A DNA stretch of 64,000 nucleotides, from positions 1 through 64,000 of the forward strand of contig NZ_PTRA01000003.1 of the NCBI RefSeq assembly GCF_002943425.1, in the 5' to 3' direction. The notes under the pieces are model-generated. The model saw nothing but the letters and a program-made list of their open reading frames with translations. It was not told the DNA's origin and made no database searches. The stretch is from Siphonobacter curvatus (GTDB taxonomy: Bacteria; Bacteroidota; Bacteroidia; Cytophagales; Spirosomataceae). Shown here piece by piece: positions 1-9,093 of the stretch. The position numbers were made by a program, and so were the translations under genes. Each line of letters opens with the position of its first letter. Position 1 is the stretch's first letter.

Positions 1-106
1 TCATAGGGCGGGTGTTCACCCCTTCCCATCCCGAACAGGGCCGTTAAGCCCCGCTCCGCCGATGATACTGGGTTCACCCCCGGGAAAGTAGGTAATCGCC
101 TCCCCT
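1..106 (+). rRNA. rrf: 5S ribosomal RNA, 3' part (5' end outside the window)
   Basis: The segment carries the conserved 5S core: CCCATCCCGAACAGGG, then GTTAAGCCCCGC, GATGATACTGG and GGGAAAGTAGG, ending just before a terminator hairpin. A complete 5S is about 110-120 nt, so only a few bases of the 5' end are missing. It is transcribed rightward and is presumably the last gene of an rRNA operon lying to the left of the window. The identification is firm; the exact 3' end is an estimate. Confidence 0.95.
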
Positions 107-111
107 TTATC

Positions 112-147
112 AAAGAAGCTCCCTTCCATAGGAGCTTCTTTTTTTTG
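112..147 (+). terminator. Rho-independent terminator of the rRNA operon
   Basis: An 11-bp perfect stem (AAAGAAGCTCC at 112-122 with GGAGCTTCTTT at 131-141) encloses an 8-nt loop and is followed by a run of T. It lies directly after the 5S gene. Confidence 0.9.
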
Positions 148-352
148 CTGGCTACCCTAGATGATAGCGTTACTATTATTTATCTGATCCTTTCCACCTA
201 TACCGTCTGTAATAGCTTTAGTATACAGTATTATACCTTTTGAACACTATCGTATTTCTACTCCGATATACAATAGTAGATTAAGTACAGCTTTTAAATC
301 TTCTGCCTTATTGTTCGTATAAATCCATAAACTTGCAGCAAACTCAGTTGCT

Positions 353-1141
353 ATGGATTTAAATCTTCATAACAAAACCGCTTTGGTTTGTGGCAGTACC
401 CAGGGACTCGGATGGGCCACTGCTCAGGAATTGGCTTTACTAGGAGCTAACGTTATCTTATTAGCTCGTAACGAAAAAACGCTCCAGGAAAAGCTTTCGC
501 TGTTAGCGAAAGCGAACGATCAGCATCATTCGTATCTCGTTGCTGATTTTACGTACCCCCAACAGGTTCAGCAAGCCGTGCGTACAGCCTTAGCTGAACA
601 TTCCACGATTCACATTTTAATTAATAATACCGGCGGCCCAGCGGGAGGATCTATCCTAGAGGCTAAGCCAGAATCCTTTTTGCAGGGATTTAATAGCCAT
701 CTTATTTGTAATCAGCTACTGGTTCAATTACTGGTGCCCGGTATGAAAGAGGCTGGGTATGGCCGTATTGTCAATGTCATTTCTACTTCTGTGAAAGCTC
801 CGCTAGCGGGCTTGGGCGTTTCGAATACTATTCGGGGAGCCGTTGCTAGTTGGTCTAAAACCTTAGCTACCGAATTAGGTCCTTGGGGTATTACGGTTAA
901 CAATGTCTTACCCGGTTATACCGACACCAGTCGTTTGACTTCGCTAGCCGAAAGTCGGGCTCAGAAAGAAGGCAAAACCGCTGAAGAAGTTAAGCAGGAA
1001 ATGGCTCAGGGCGTACCGCTCCGCCGCATCGGAAAACCCGAAGAATTCGGAGCTGCTGCGGCTTTCCTTTGTACACCTGCTGCTGCTTACATCAATGGCA
1101 TTAACTTACCCGTAGACGGCGGTCGGCTAGACTGCCTGTAA
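353..1141 (+). CDS. SDR family oxidoreductase lacking the YxxxK catalytic pair
   Basis: This 262-residue protein has the Rossmann fold of short-chain dehydrogenases: the cofactor glycine motif GSTQGLG at residues 14-20, NNTGG at 91-95, and PGYTDT after the active-site region. The serine (S144) is present. Where the catalytic Tyr and Lys normally sit 13 and 17 residues further on, the protein has S157 and R161 (motif GVSNTIRG). It belongs to a divergent SDR group often labelled 3-oxoacyl-ACP reductase, but the chemistry cannot be assumed. The substrate is unknown. The next gene starts 10 bp downstream, so the two are probably cotranscribed. Confidence 0.85.
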   Translation: MDLNLHNKTALVCGSTQGLGWATAQELALLGANVILLARNEKTLQEKLSLLAKANDQHHSYLVADFTYPQQVQQAVRTALAEHSTIHILINNTGGPAGGSILEAKPESFLQGFNSHLICNQLLVQLLVPGMKEAGYGRIVNVISTSVKAPLAGLGVSNTIRGAVASWSKTLATELGPWGITVNNVLPGYTDTSRLTSLAESRAQKEGKTAEEVKQEMAQGVPLRRIGKPEEFGAAAAFLCTPAAAYINGINLPVDGGRLDCL

Positions 1142-1151
1142 TGATTTGAAT

Positions 1152-2048
1152 ATGATTCGTCCCAATGCCCTACAAGCGGGTGATACCGTAGCCATTACTG
1201 CTTTGGCCAGTAAAATCGATTATGATCAATACGTGATTCCTGCCAGAGAAATTCTGGAAAGCTGGGGACTGAACGTTGTAGAGAGTAAATCTTTGAATGA
1301 AAGTTTCCATGGCTTTGCAGGCCCTGATACCAGACGCTGTGAAGACTTCCAACAGTTTCTGGATGATCCTTCCGTAAAAGCTATTTTCTCGGCTCGCGGG
1401 GGGTATGGAACGACTCGTTTCTTGGATGAGATTAACTATGAGGCTTTTGGAAAATCGCCGAAATGGATCGTCGGCTTTTCGGATATTACCGCTGTACTCT
1501 GTGATGTTTACGCTTTAGGATACGAAAGTATCCATGGACCGATGCCAAAGACTTTTGCTTGGGATGAATTTTCACTACAATCGTTGCGAAAGGTACTCTT
1601 CGGCGAATCGGTACGGTATCAGAGCCCTCCACAGGCGTTCAACCGTTTGGGCCAGGTACAGGCTCCTTTAATCGGTGGAAATTTATGCCTACTGTCTCAT
1701 CTGATGGGTACTCGCTCGGAAATTAATACCGAAGGCTGTATCCTTTTTATGGAAGATACCGACGAGTATCATTATGCGTTGGATCGCTATCTGGTACACT
1801 TACATCGGGCTGGAAAGCTAGGAAACTTGGCTGGATTACTAGTAGGTAGTTTTTCTGATCTGAAAGACCAGCCCGAAGATTTTGGTAGCTCCATTTACGA
1901 AATCGTTCGATACTGGACGGATGCGTATGATTTCCCGATCGCCTTTGATTTTCCCGTAGGTCATGAGGCCGTTAATGTAGCCTTACCGCTGGGCAGAACC
2001 GCTGAATTGACCGTTACTGCTCAGGAAACAACCTTAGCCTTCTCCTAA
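1152..2048 (+). CDS. LD-carboxypeptidase, peptidase family S66
   Basis: S66 enzymes cut the L,D bond of murein tetrapeptides during peptidoglycan recycling; MccF relatives hydrolyse microcin-type adducts. Seen here: the ARGGYG motif at residues 81-86, the nucleophile elbow GFSD with Ser110, the acidic MEDTDE segment, and the C-terminal VGHEAVN motif supplying the histidine. At 298 residues it has the usual family length. I use the ATG at 1152; an in-frame TTG at 1146 would add only two residues. The gene runs tail-to-tail with the prenyltransferase, with one base between the stop codons. Cytoplasmic: no signal peptide is seen. Confidence 0.9.
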   Translation: MIRPNALQAGDTVAITALASKIDYDQYVIPAREILESWGLNVVESKSLNESFHGFAGPDTRRCEDFQQFLDDPSVKAIFSARGGYGTTRFLDEINYEAFGKSPKWIVGFSDITAVLCDVYALGYESIHGPMPKTFAWDEFSLQSLRKVLFGESVRYQSPPQAFNRLGQVQAPLIGGNLCLLSHLMGTRSEINTEGCILFMEDTDEYHYALDRYLVHLHRAGKLGNLAGLLVGSFSDLKDQPEDFGSSIYEIVRYWTDAYDFPIAFDFPVGHEAVNVALPLGRTAELTVTAQETTLAFS

Positions 2049-2049
2049 T

Positions 2050-2925
2050 TCATACCAAAAGCATGGTTAGTACGCCAGCCATCATGATATACTTGCACCA
2101 ACTGCTCAGGAAGGCAAAGTCCTGCTTGGTATCCGCGTAGAAAAGCCGGTAAGCCATGAACAGGATCGGTACAGAAATCACCATGAAAATATACGTGAGC
2201 GTAGGAGCGTGCAGGGGCCGCGTCATGACGAAGAGAATCACCAGGAAAACGGCAATGAGTACTTCCAGAAAATACTTGGTTCGTACGAGTCCCCAGCGAA
2301 TGGGTAAGGTTTGACAGCCGAATGAGGCGTCCCCCCGAACGTCTTCCATATCCTTAATGATTTCCCGAATCAAGGATATGGTAAACGCGAACAGGGCGTA
2401 GATGTACACCTCCCGTTCGTGAATCTGGTAATGAACCGCTAGTACAATCAGGGAGAGGGCCGTTAAAAAAGCCACCATCAGATTACCCCAAAACGGCAGC
2501 CGTTTTAAGTGATTGGAATACAGCCAGAGAAAAAAGAAAGCACACGCGTTGATCAGAAAAATCTTCTTATCCACCAGCCATCCCGCCGCTACGCCCATAA
2601 AATTTAGCCCCAGGTTGATACCCATCGCCCAGCGGCGTTTTAAATAGCGGCCAATAATTACTTTATCTGGTTTGTTGATCAGATCAATTTTAATGTCGTA
2701 GTAGTCATTGATGATGTAACCCGCAGCGGCAATACAGGTGGTTGAAAAAATCAGCCAGAAGAGAGGAGTATCCTGGAAGCCCGCCGTCCAGGAACGTTCC
2801 GGAAAAATAAGACAAGTATAGACCAGGTATTGCGTAGCCGCCAGAATGAGTAAATTAGGCCACCGAATCAATCGAAGAAAGCCGCTTGTAATCTGACTAC
2901 TAGTAGGTTTGGGTTTATGACGCAT
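2050..2925 (-). CDS. UbiA-type membrane prenyltransferase
   Basis: UbiA enzymes attach polyprenyl chains to an acceptor in the membrane. This 291-residue protein has about eight hydrophobic segments and the two Mg-diphosphate motifs: NDYYDIKID (N73, D74, D77, D81) and KDMEDVRGD in the second half. Bacteroidota members of this type are often named geranylgeranylglycerol-phosphate geranylgeranyltransferase, but the acceptor cannot be read from the sequence. The open frame continues 30 codons upstream to a TTG; I use the ATG at 2925 because the MRHKPKP start leads straight into the conserved region. It is divergent from bshA. Confidence 0.85.
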   Translation of the reverse strand: MRHKPKPTSSQITSGFLRLIRWPNLLILAATQYLVYTCLIFPERSWTAGFQDTPLFWLIFSTTCIAAAGYIINDYYDIKIDLINKPDKVIIGRYLKRRWAMGINLGLNFMGVAAGWLVDKKIFLINACAFFFLWLYSNHLKRLPFWGNLMVAFLTALSLIVLAVHYQIHEREVYIYALFAFTISLIREIIKDMEDVRGDASFGCQTLPIRWGLVRTKYFLEVLIAVFLVILFVMTRPLHAPTLTYIFMVISVPILFMAYRLFYADTKQDFAFLSSWCKYIMMAGVLTMLLV

Positions 2926-3097
2926 AAAGCGATGGCTTTGAAAAATCAGAACGAGTACCCATTCTACGCTAAAGCAGCGAATGAAAACGTAGTATTGAAC
3001 GAACAGGTCATCCAAAATTAATACAGGACTTGTAGCTTCCTTGCGAAACCAACCCGGAATTCATTCTGTTGTACACCCGACTAACTTACTTATCACT

Positions 3098-4249
3098 ATG
3101 AATATCGGCATTGTGTGCTACCCAACCTTCGGCGGAAGTGGCGTAGTAGCTACCGAGCTTGGGAAAGCACTCGCCAAAAATGGACATCGTGTTCATTTTA
3201 TTACGTACAGTCAACCTCCCCGTCTGGACTTCTTTAATGAAAATGTCTTTTACCACGAGGTTTTTATTCCTTCTTACCCGCTGTTTCAGCATCCACCGTA
3301 TGAATTAGCTCTTTCGAGTAAGATGGTGGAAGTAGTAAAAAATCATCAGCTCGACTTACTGCACGTGCATTACGCCATTCCGCATGCTTCTGCGGCTTAT
3401 ATGGCCAAGCAGATTTTACGCACGCAAGGCATCCATATTCCCGTTATTACTACACTGCATGGAACAGACATTACTTTAGTCGGAAAAGATCCATCCTTCG
3501 AGCCCGTCGTCACGTTTAGCATTAATGCTTCGGATGGCGTAACTACGGTTTCGGAAAGTTTACGGAAAGATACCTACGACCAGTTTCCTATTGAGCGGGA
3601 AATCGAAGTGATTCCGAACTTTATTGATTTAGAACGTTTCCGCAAACAGAAAAAAGACCACTTCAAAACGGCCATTGCCCCCAATGGCGAAAAGATTCTG
3701 GTTCATATTTCTAATTTCAGGAAAGTCAAACGGATTGACGACATCTTACGCATGTTTGCTCTCTTACGAGAAAAAGCCTGCGTGAAGCTTCTACTGATTG
3801 GTGATGGACCCGAACGGGCTGGTTTGGAGAAGTTGGCCCGTGAATTAGGCATTAGCTCGGACGTTCGCTTCCTGGGTAAGCTCGATGCCATCGAAGAAGT
3901 ACTTTCCATTGCCGATTTATTCGTGATGCCTTCCGAAAAGGAGAGTTTTGGGCTGGCCGCTCTGGAAGCCATGGCCTGTGAAGTACCGATTATTTCTTCC
4001 GACGCCGGAGGGATTCCCGAAGTAAATATTCAGGGCAAAACCGGTTTTATTTCAGCCATTGGCGATTTTGCCGATATGGCTGAAAAAGCAGCGATTATCC
4101 TTCAGGATGATCAATTGCCTATTTTTCGGGCTCATGCACTGGCTCGGGCGAAAGAATTTGATATTAATCGTATTTTACCGAGGTACGAATTTTTCTACGA
4201 AAAGGTATTGAAACAAAGCACCATAGCAGGGTATCAGGTAGCAGAGTAG
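3098..4249 (+). CDS. bshA: BshA, N-acetyl-alpha-D-glucosaminyl L-malate synthase
   Basis: BshA is a GT4-family retaining glycosyltransferase that joins UDP-GlcNAc to L-malate, the first step of bacillithiol synthesis. The N-terminus (MNIGIVCYPTFGGSG), the block HFITYSQPPRL, LLHVHYAIPHA and the C-terminal EKESFGLAALEAMACEVP are characteristic of this subgroup rather than of general GT4 enzymes. It is 383 residues long. The frame opens earlier at a TTG (3041); the ATG at 3098 is chosen because the conserved protein begins exactly there. It implies the host uses bacillithiol as its low-molecular-weight thiol. bshB and bshC are not in this window. Confidence 0.93.
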   Translation: MNIGIVCYPTFGGSGVVATELGKALAKNGHRVHFITYSQPPRLDFFNENVFYHEVFIPSYPLFQHPPYELALSSKMVEVVKNHQLDLLHVHYAIPHASAAYMAKQILRTQGIHIPVITTLHGTDITLVGKDPSFEPVVTFSINASDGVTTVSESLRKDTYDQFPIEREIEVIPNFIDLERFRKQKKDHFKTAIAPNGEKILVHISNFRKVKRIDDILRMFALLREKACVKLLLIGDGPERAGLEKLARELGISSDVRFLGKLDAIEEVLSIADLFVMPSEKESFGLAALEAMACEVPIISSDAGGIPEVNIQGKTGFISAIGDFADMAEKAAIILQDDQLPIFRAHALARAKEFDINRILPRYEFFYEKVLKQSTIAGYQVAE

Positions 4250-4297
4250 GGAGAGGCGAACCTGTACGCTGTAACGTTCTTCTCAACCGATTGCCAT

Positions 4298-5632
4298 ATG
4301 TATTCAGGTATTCCCAAGACATCTCAAAAGCGGGTCGTAATTATTGGAGCTGGTTTCGGCGGACTCGCCGTGGCTCGAAAACTCGCCACATACCCGGAAA
4401 TTCAGACCGTATTACTTGATCGCAATAACTTTCACCAGTTTCAGCCACTATTTTATCAGGTAGCGATGGCGGGGCTGGAACCCAGTTCGATTTCATTTCC
4501 CTTACGAAAGGCTTTTCAAAATCGCTCGAATATGCACATTCGGGTGACCAGTGTAACCAGCATCGATACCGAACGGCAGGAAGTAGAAACCAGCACAATG
4601 GGGGCAATTTCGTACGATTATCTGATTATTGCGGCGGGTGCGGAAACTAACTTTTTCGGGATGAAGAATATCATCGAGCGGGCCTTACCCATGAAGTCCG
4701 TCGGTGAGGCTCTGGCCTTACGAAACCGAATGCTGGAGAATTTCGAACGGGCTTTGATTTCCGATGATCTGGACGAGCGGCAGGGGCTGATGAACGTCGT
4801 CGTGGTAGGAGGCGGGCCAACGGGCGTAGAGTTGTCCGGCACGCTGGCTGAAATGAAAGTGCACATTCTGCCCAAGGATTACCCGGAGCTGGATTTCCGG
4901 CAAATGCAGATTTATCTGGTACAATCCGGAGGAGAACTGCTGGAACCCATGTCCCGCCAGTCGCAGATTAAGTCGGAACAATACCTGAAAAAACTGGGAA
5001 TCAATGTCATGCTGAATGCCCGAGTAACGGATTTCGACGGAAAATACGTGTATTTGCTCGACGGTACGAAACTTCGCACCGATAACCTGGTGTGGACAGC
5101 GGGCGTTAAAGCTACTACATTCGAAGGGATTCCCTCGGAAGTCATGGGTCGCGGGGGGCGGATCAAAACCAATGCGTATTGTCAGGTTGAAAGTCTGCCC
5201 AACGTATTTGCCATTGGTGACATTGCGGCGGTGATGGGCGACGAAAAATTTCCAGACGGTCACCCCCAGCTGGCTCAGCCGGCCATTCAGCAGGGCAAAC
5301 TACTGGCCAAAAATTTAATTCGAATTATTCGGAAAGAAAACCTGGTTCCATTCAAATACAAAGATCTTGGTTCGATGGCTACGGTAGGTCGCAACCTAGC
5401 TGTAGTGGATTTACCTTTCCTGAAATTTCAGGGATTTCTGGCCTGGCTTACCTGGATGTTTGTTCACCTGGTCTCTATTGTGGGGGTGAAAAACCGTCTG
5501 ATGATCTTCATTAACTGGGTCTGGAACTACATTACTTACGATCAGTCCTTACGTCTAATCATCCGTTCCAAAGAGCCCATTATCAAGTCAGAAGTTGAAG
5601 AAGCGGAGCCTACGCACGTAAATCCATCCTAA
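4298..5632 (+). CDS. ndh: Type II NADH dehydrogenase (NDH-2)
   Basis: NDH-2 passes electrons from NADH to quinone without pumping protons. The protein (444 residues) has the FAD-binding motif GAGFGG near residue 17, a second dinucleotide motif GGGPTGVE near residue 172, and the FAD-contacting NVFAIGDIA near residue 305. The C-terminal 80 residues are hydrophobic and amphipathic (segment around WLTWMFVHLVSIVGV), as expected for membrane attachment. It lies 48 bp after bshA on the same strand and may be cotranscribed. A general pyridine-nucleotide disulfide reductase is the alternative, but no CxxxxC redox pair is seen. Confidence 0.9.
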   Translation: MYSGIPKTSQKRVVIIGAGFGGLAVARKLATYPEIQTVLLDRNNFHQFQPLFYQVAMAGLEPSSISFPLRKAFQNRSNMHIRVTSVTSIDTERQEVETSTMGAISYDYLIIAAGAETNFFGMKNIIERALPMKSVGEALALRNRMLENFERALISDDLDERQGLMNVVVVGGGPTGVELSGTLAEMKVHILPKDYPELDFRQMQIYLVQSGGELLEPMSRQSQIKSEQYLKKLGINVMLNARVTDFDGKYVYLLDGTKLRTDNLVWTAGVKATTFEGIPSEVMGRGGRIKTNAYCQVESLPNVFAIGDIAAVMGDEKFPDGHPQLAQPAIQQGKLLAKNLIRIIRKENLVPFKYKDLGSMATVGRNLAVVDLPFLKFQGFLAWLTWMFVHLVSIVGVKNRLMIFINWVWNYITYDQSLRLIIRSKEPIIKSEVEEAEPTHVNPS

Positions 5633-5668
5633 TTAAAAATTTAAGGAGCAAGAAAAGCCATTCAGCCG

Positions 5669-5676
5669 TACCTTTG
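5669..5676 (+). promoter_or_regulatory. Bacteroidota -7 promoter element (TACCTTTG)
   Basis: It matches the TAnnTTTG -7 consensus of the primary sigma factor in this phylum and lies 47 bp before the ATG of the fatty acid hydroxylase gene. No clear -33 TTTG is seen at the usual distance. Confidence 0.55.
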
Positions 5677-5723
5677 CCCCCGTTATTTATACTTTCTCTA
5701 CACTTTCCTCCTTACGTGTAGCC

Positions 5724-6380
5724 ATGGAACCACAGAAAATCAAGCCGAAAAATAACGGCACCAAACAGCTTTTCGATAATCCCATTCTAGAAGCTCTTTC
5801 CCGGACCCACATTGCGATTCCGGTTTCTTTGTTTTTTATTCTTGGAGCCGTATTGGGCTGGTACGCATTCACGCATACGGATCTAACCAACTGGTTGATC
5901 GGCGTTTTGTTCGTTGTAGGCCTGATTGCATTTACGTTCGTTGAGTACTGGATGCACCGTAGCGTATACCATATTGAGCCCACTACACCTGCTCGGGCAA
6001 AGTTTCAGTATACTACGCACGGCGTACACCACGAATACCCGAAAGATAAAAGCCGTCTGGCGATGCCTCCGATCCTGGCCGTGATCATTTCCGGTACGCT
6101 GTTCGCTATTTTCTTCCTGTTGATGGGTGAAGCAGCGTATGCGTTTTTCCCGGGCTTCATCTGGGGATACGCCGGTTATTTGCTCGTGCACTATTGTGTA
6201 CACGCGTACGCACCACCGAAGAACTTTTTAAAGCATTTGTGGATTAATCATGCAATCCATCATTACAAGGACGGCAACGTAGTATTTGGCGTATCCTCTC
6301 CACTTTGGGATTATATATTTAATACCATGGATGATAAACGCCAAAGTAAGGATACCAGCAAGGCTATGGAAACGCTGTAA
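5724..6380 (+). CDS. Fatty acid hydroxylase / sterol desaturase family membrane protein
   Basis: This is a 218-residue integral membrane diiron protein. Histidine-rich clusters that bind the two irons are visible: EYWMHRSVYH, THGVHHEYP, LLVHYCVHAY and INHAIHHYKDG. Hydrophobic segments lie at roughly residues 30-50, 55-72, 115-135 and 140-160. Family members hydroxylate or desaturate lipids. A close match in this phylum would be the 2-hydroxylation of fatty acyl chains in sphingolipids or ornithine lipids, but that substrate is an inference. It has its own -7 element and a downstream terminator, so it appears to be monocistronic. Confidence 0.85.
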   Translation: MEPQKIKPKNNGTKQLFDNPILEALSRTHIAIPVSLFFILGAVLGWYAFTHTDLTNWLIGVLFVVGLIAFTFVEYWMHRSVYHIEPTTPARAKFQYTTHGVHHEYPKDKSRLAMPPILAVIISGTLFAIFFLLMGEAAYAFFPGFIWGYAGYLLVHYCVHAYAPPKNFLKHLWINHAIHHYKDGNVVFGVSSPLWDYIFNTMDDKRQSKDTSKAMETL

Positions 6381-6404
6381 GCGGGACGTAGAACTTGAGT
6401 GAAT

Positions 6405-6438
6405 CAAACGAGTCGTTCTGAAAAGGGCGACTCGTTTG
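6405..6438 (+). terminator. Hairpin terminator after the fatty acid hydroxylase gene
   Basis: An 11-bp perfect stem (CAAACGAGTCG with CGACTCGTTTG) and a 12-nt loop are followed by TTATATA. It begins 25 bp after the stop codon. Confidence 0.75.
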
Positions 6439-6516
6439 TTATATACCGGTACCTGAGGTGGCTTAAAATTTCTAAATGGTGCCGACCCCGCCCGGTTTCT
6501 TCGTTATTTTGCACGT

Positions 6517-8229
6517 ATGGTTGAGAAGCGTTGGACATATCAGAAACTTCCTGGAACAACGGAAGAGCAGCAAGCCATTGATTCCCTGGCTCAGGCAATC
6601 AATGTGAACTCGTTTTTGGCAACGCTGCTCTGGCAACGAAACATCACCGAATTTGATACGGCGAAGTCGTTCTTTCGTCCACAGTTGAGTCAGTTGCACG
6701 ATCCGAATCTGATGAAGGATATGGATCGGGCCGTCGAGCGTTTGAGTCGGGCGATTGACAAGGGGGAAAAAATTCTGATTTATGGCGATTATGACGTAGA
6801 CGGTACTACTTCGGTGGCTTTGTTCTACGGCTATCTCAAGACATTTTATCCCAACCTCGAATTTTACATTCCGGATCGCTACAAGGAAGGGTACGGCGTT
6901 CAGCGTCCGGGTATCGGGTACGCCGCTGAAAAAGGCTTTTCGCTCATTGTCACACTCGACTGCGGGATCAAATCCGTAGAGCTGATTGCGGAAGCCAAAA
7001 GTCTGGGTATTGATTTTATCATTTGTGACCACCACCGACCCGGTGAGGTATTACCCGATGCCGTCGCCGTACTTGATCCCAAGCGGGAAGATTGTCCGTA
7101 TCCGTTCAAAGAGTTAACCGGTTGTGGCGTCGGTTTCAAACTGCTGCAAGCCTACAACCAGTACCATCAGCTACCCGTTGAGCCCTTGTTCGAGTATCTG
7201 GATCTGTTGGCCATTAGTATCGCCGCCGATATCGTACCCATTACGGGCGAAAACCGGATTCTGGCTCATTACGGTTTAAAACGACTCAATGCCGCTCCGC
7301 GTACGGGTCTTCAGGCTCTCATCAAGGCCGCTTCACTAAAGCCACCGCTGGACATTACCAATGTGGTTTTTGGACTCAGCCCGCGAATCAATGCGGCCGG
7401 ACGCATCAAGCATGCCTACGATGCCGTGAATCTTTTGCTGAGCGAGGATGAACACGAGGCCGAAGAATTCGCCCGAATTATCAACGTTCATAATACGGAT
7501 CGCCGCCAGTTTGATACCCGAATCACCCAGGAAGCCCTGGAAATGATTGAACGGGATCAACTCATGAAGTCCGCCAAATCGACGGTACTCTTCAAAAATG
7601 ACTGGAACAAAGGGGTTGTTGGTATCGTCGCAAGTCGTTGCATTGAGCAGTACTACCGGCCGACGATTATTCTTACGGAATCCAATGAAAAAGCGGCGGG
7701 TTCGGCTCGTTCGGTCCCCGGTTTTGACGTTTACGAAGCCATCGAAGCTTGTTCGGACTTACTGGAACAGTTTGGCGGCCATATGTACGCGGCGGGCTTA
7801 ACGCTGAAAGTAGAAAATGTTCCAGCCTTCCAGCAACGATTTGAAGAAGTAGTATCCCGGAAAATACAGGTGGAGCATTTGAAACCACTGGTAGAGGTAG
7901 ATATGAAATTACCTTTATCCGCCATTTCGGAGAAATTTCACGCCATAATCAGTCAAATGGGACCCTTTGGTCCGGAAAATATGACGCCCGTATTTGTCGC
8001 CGAACAGGTGCATTTATATGGCACACCGCGAATCCTGAAAGAAAAGCACCTGAAAATGGATATTCGCCAGCAAGGCTCGGCTATTTTCTCGTGTATCGGA
8101 TTCGGCATGGCACACTTTTACGAACGATTGCTCGACGGGCGTCCCTTTGATCTCTGCTACCAGATTGAGATCAATGAGTTTCAGGGTAAACGGAGCCTTC
8201 AGTTACAGATTAAAGACATTAAGTTTTAG
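6517..8229 (+). CDS. recJ: RecJ, single-strand-specific 5'-3' exonuclease
   Basis: RecJ degrades single-stranded DNA in recombination (RecF pathway), mismatch repair and base-excision repair. The DHH phosphoesterase motifs are intact: [11 protein letters not shown] near residues 89-99 (D91, D93, D95), [16 protein letters not shown], and later the DHHA1 motif with GGHMYAAGL. Length is 570 residues, normal for the family. The ATG at 6517 follows a TTATTTTG sequence (6504-6511) resembling the -7 element by only a few bases, so the message would have a very short leader. lptB follows after 32 bp. Confidence 0.95.
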   Translation: MVEKRWTYQKLPGTTEEQQAIDSLAQAINVNSFLATLLWQRNITEFDTAKSFFRPQLSQLHDPNLMKDMDRAVERLSRAIDKGEKILIYGDYDVDGTTSVALFYGYLKTFYPNLEFYIPDRYKEGYGVQRPGIGYAAEKGFSLIVTLDCGIKSVELIAEAKSLGIDFIICDHHRPGEVLPDAVAVLDPKREDCPYPFKELTGCGVGFKLLQAYNQYHQLPVEPLFEYLDLLAISIAADIVPITGENRILAHYGLKRLNAAPRTGLQALIKAASLKPPLDITNVVFGLSPRINAAGRIKHAYDAVNLLLSEDEHEAEEFARIINVHNTDRRQFDTRITQEALEMIERDQLMKSAKSTVLFKNDWNKGVVGIVASRCIEQYYRPTIILTESNEKAAGSARSVPGFDVYEAIEACSDLLEQFGGHMYAAGLTLKVENVPAFQQRFEEVVSRKIQVEHLKPLVEVDMKLPLSAISEKFHAIISQMGPFGPENMTPVFVAEQVHLYGTPRILKEKHLKMDIRQQGSAIFSCIGFGMAHFYERLLDGRPFDLCYQIEINEFQGKRSLQLQIKDIKF

Positions 8230-8261
8230 CTAGTAAAGCCTTATACTTTTCCACTATCGAC

Positions 8262-8996
8262 ATGATTCTTCGCACGGAAAACCTGGTAAAAAAATACGGA
8301 CAGCGGCTGGTGAATGACAACGTGAGTTACCAGGTGGCTCAGGGAGAAATTGTAGGACTACTCGGACCCAACGGAGCCGGAAAGACGACCTCTTTCTACA
8401 TGGCTACGGGCCTAGTGAAGCCCAACAGCGGAAAAGTATACCTCGATAATCTGGACGTAACGAATCTGCCGATGTACAAGCGGGCCCGTCTGGGCGTTGG
8501 TTATCTGGCTCAGGAAGCTTCCGTCTTTCGAAGCCTGACGGTGGAGGAGAACCTGCTGGCGGTACTCGAACTACGCGGCAATCTCAACAAGGTCGAACGC
8601 AAGGAGAAAATGGAATCGCTACTGGAAGAGCTGAGCTTAACCCACGTTAGAAAAAATAAGGGGCAGGTGCTTTCGGGGGGAGAACGTCGGCGGACGGAAA
8701 TCGCCCGGAGTTTAGCGGTAGATCCCAAGTTTATTCTGCTGGATGAACCTTTTGCCGGGGTGGACCCGATTGCCGTCGAAGAAATTCAGGGGATCGTGGC
8801 CAAACTTAAATATCGTAACATCGGTATTCTCATCACCGACCACAACGTAGACGAAACCCTGTCAATCACTGACCGGGCCTATCTGCTGTTCGAAGGGAAA
8901 ATCCTGCGATCCGGTACGCCCGAAGAGCTGGCCGCTGACCCGGTGGTACGGCGGGTATATCTGGGTAAACACTTTGAATTGAAACGGAAGATTTAA
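8262..8996 (+). CDS. lptB: LptB, ATPase of the lipopolysaccharide export transporter
   Basis: LptB powers extraction of LPS from the inner membrane together with LptF and LptG. Visible motifs are Walker A GPNGAGKT (residues 35-42), the Q-loop region [11 protein letters not shown], the signature LSGGE (135-139) followed by [11 protein letters not shown], and Walker [14 protein letters not shown] with Glu160. TDHNVDETL supplies the switch histidine. The [16 protein letters not shown] stretch is typical of LptB rather than of amino-acid ABC ATPases. It is 244 residues long, on the same strand as recJ and 32 bp after it. Confidence 0.95.
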   Translation: MILRTENLVKKYGQRLVNDNVSYQVAQGEIVGLLGPNGAGKTTSFYMATGLVKPNSGKVYLDNLDVTNLPMYKRARLGVGYLAQEASVFRSLTVEENLLAVLELRGNLNKVERKEKMESLLEELSLTHVRKNKGQVLSGGERRRTEIARSLAVDPKFILLDEPFAGVDPIAVEEIQGIVAKLKYRNIGILITDHNVDETLSITDRAYLLFEGKILRSGTPEELAADPVVRRVYLGKHFELKRKI

Positions 8997-9081
8997 AAAA
9001 CCTCTCCCCAAAGCGTATACTCCCTGGGCTGGTATCCGTAGAAAACTCGAAACGGAAAACCCTAAACTCGTAAAATCGCCC

Positions 9082-9089
9082 TACCTTTG
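9082..9089 (+). promoter_or_regulatory. -7 element TACCTTTG immediately before purM
   Basis: A perfect TAnnTTTG lies with its last base 5 bp before the purM ATG. Transcription normally starts about 5-8 bp after this element, so the purM message may start at or beside its start codon. Confidence 0.55.
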
Positions 9090-9093
9090 CGGC

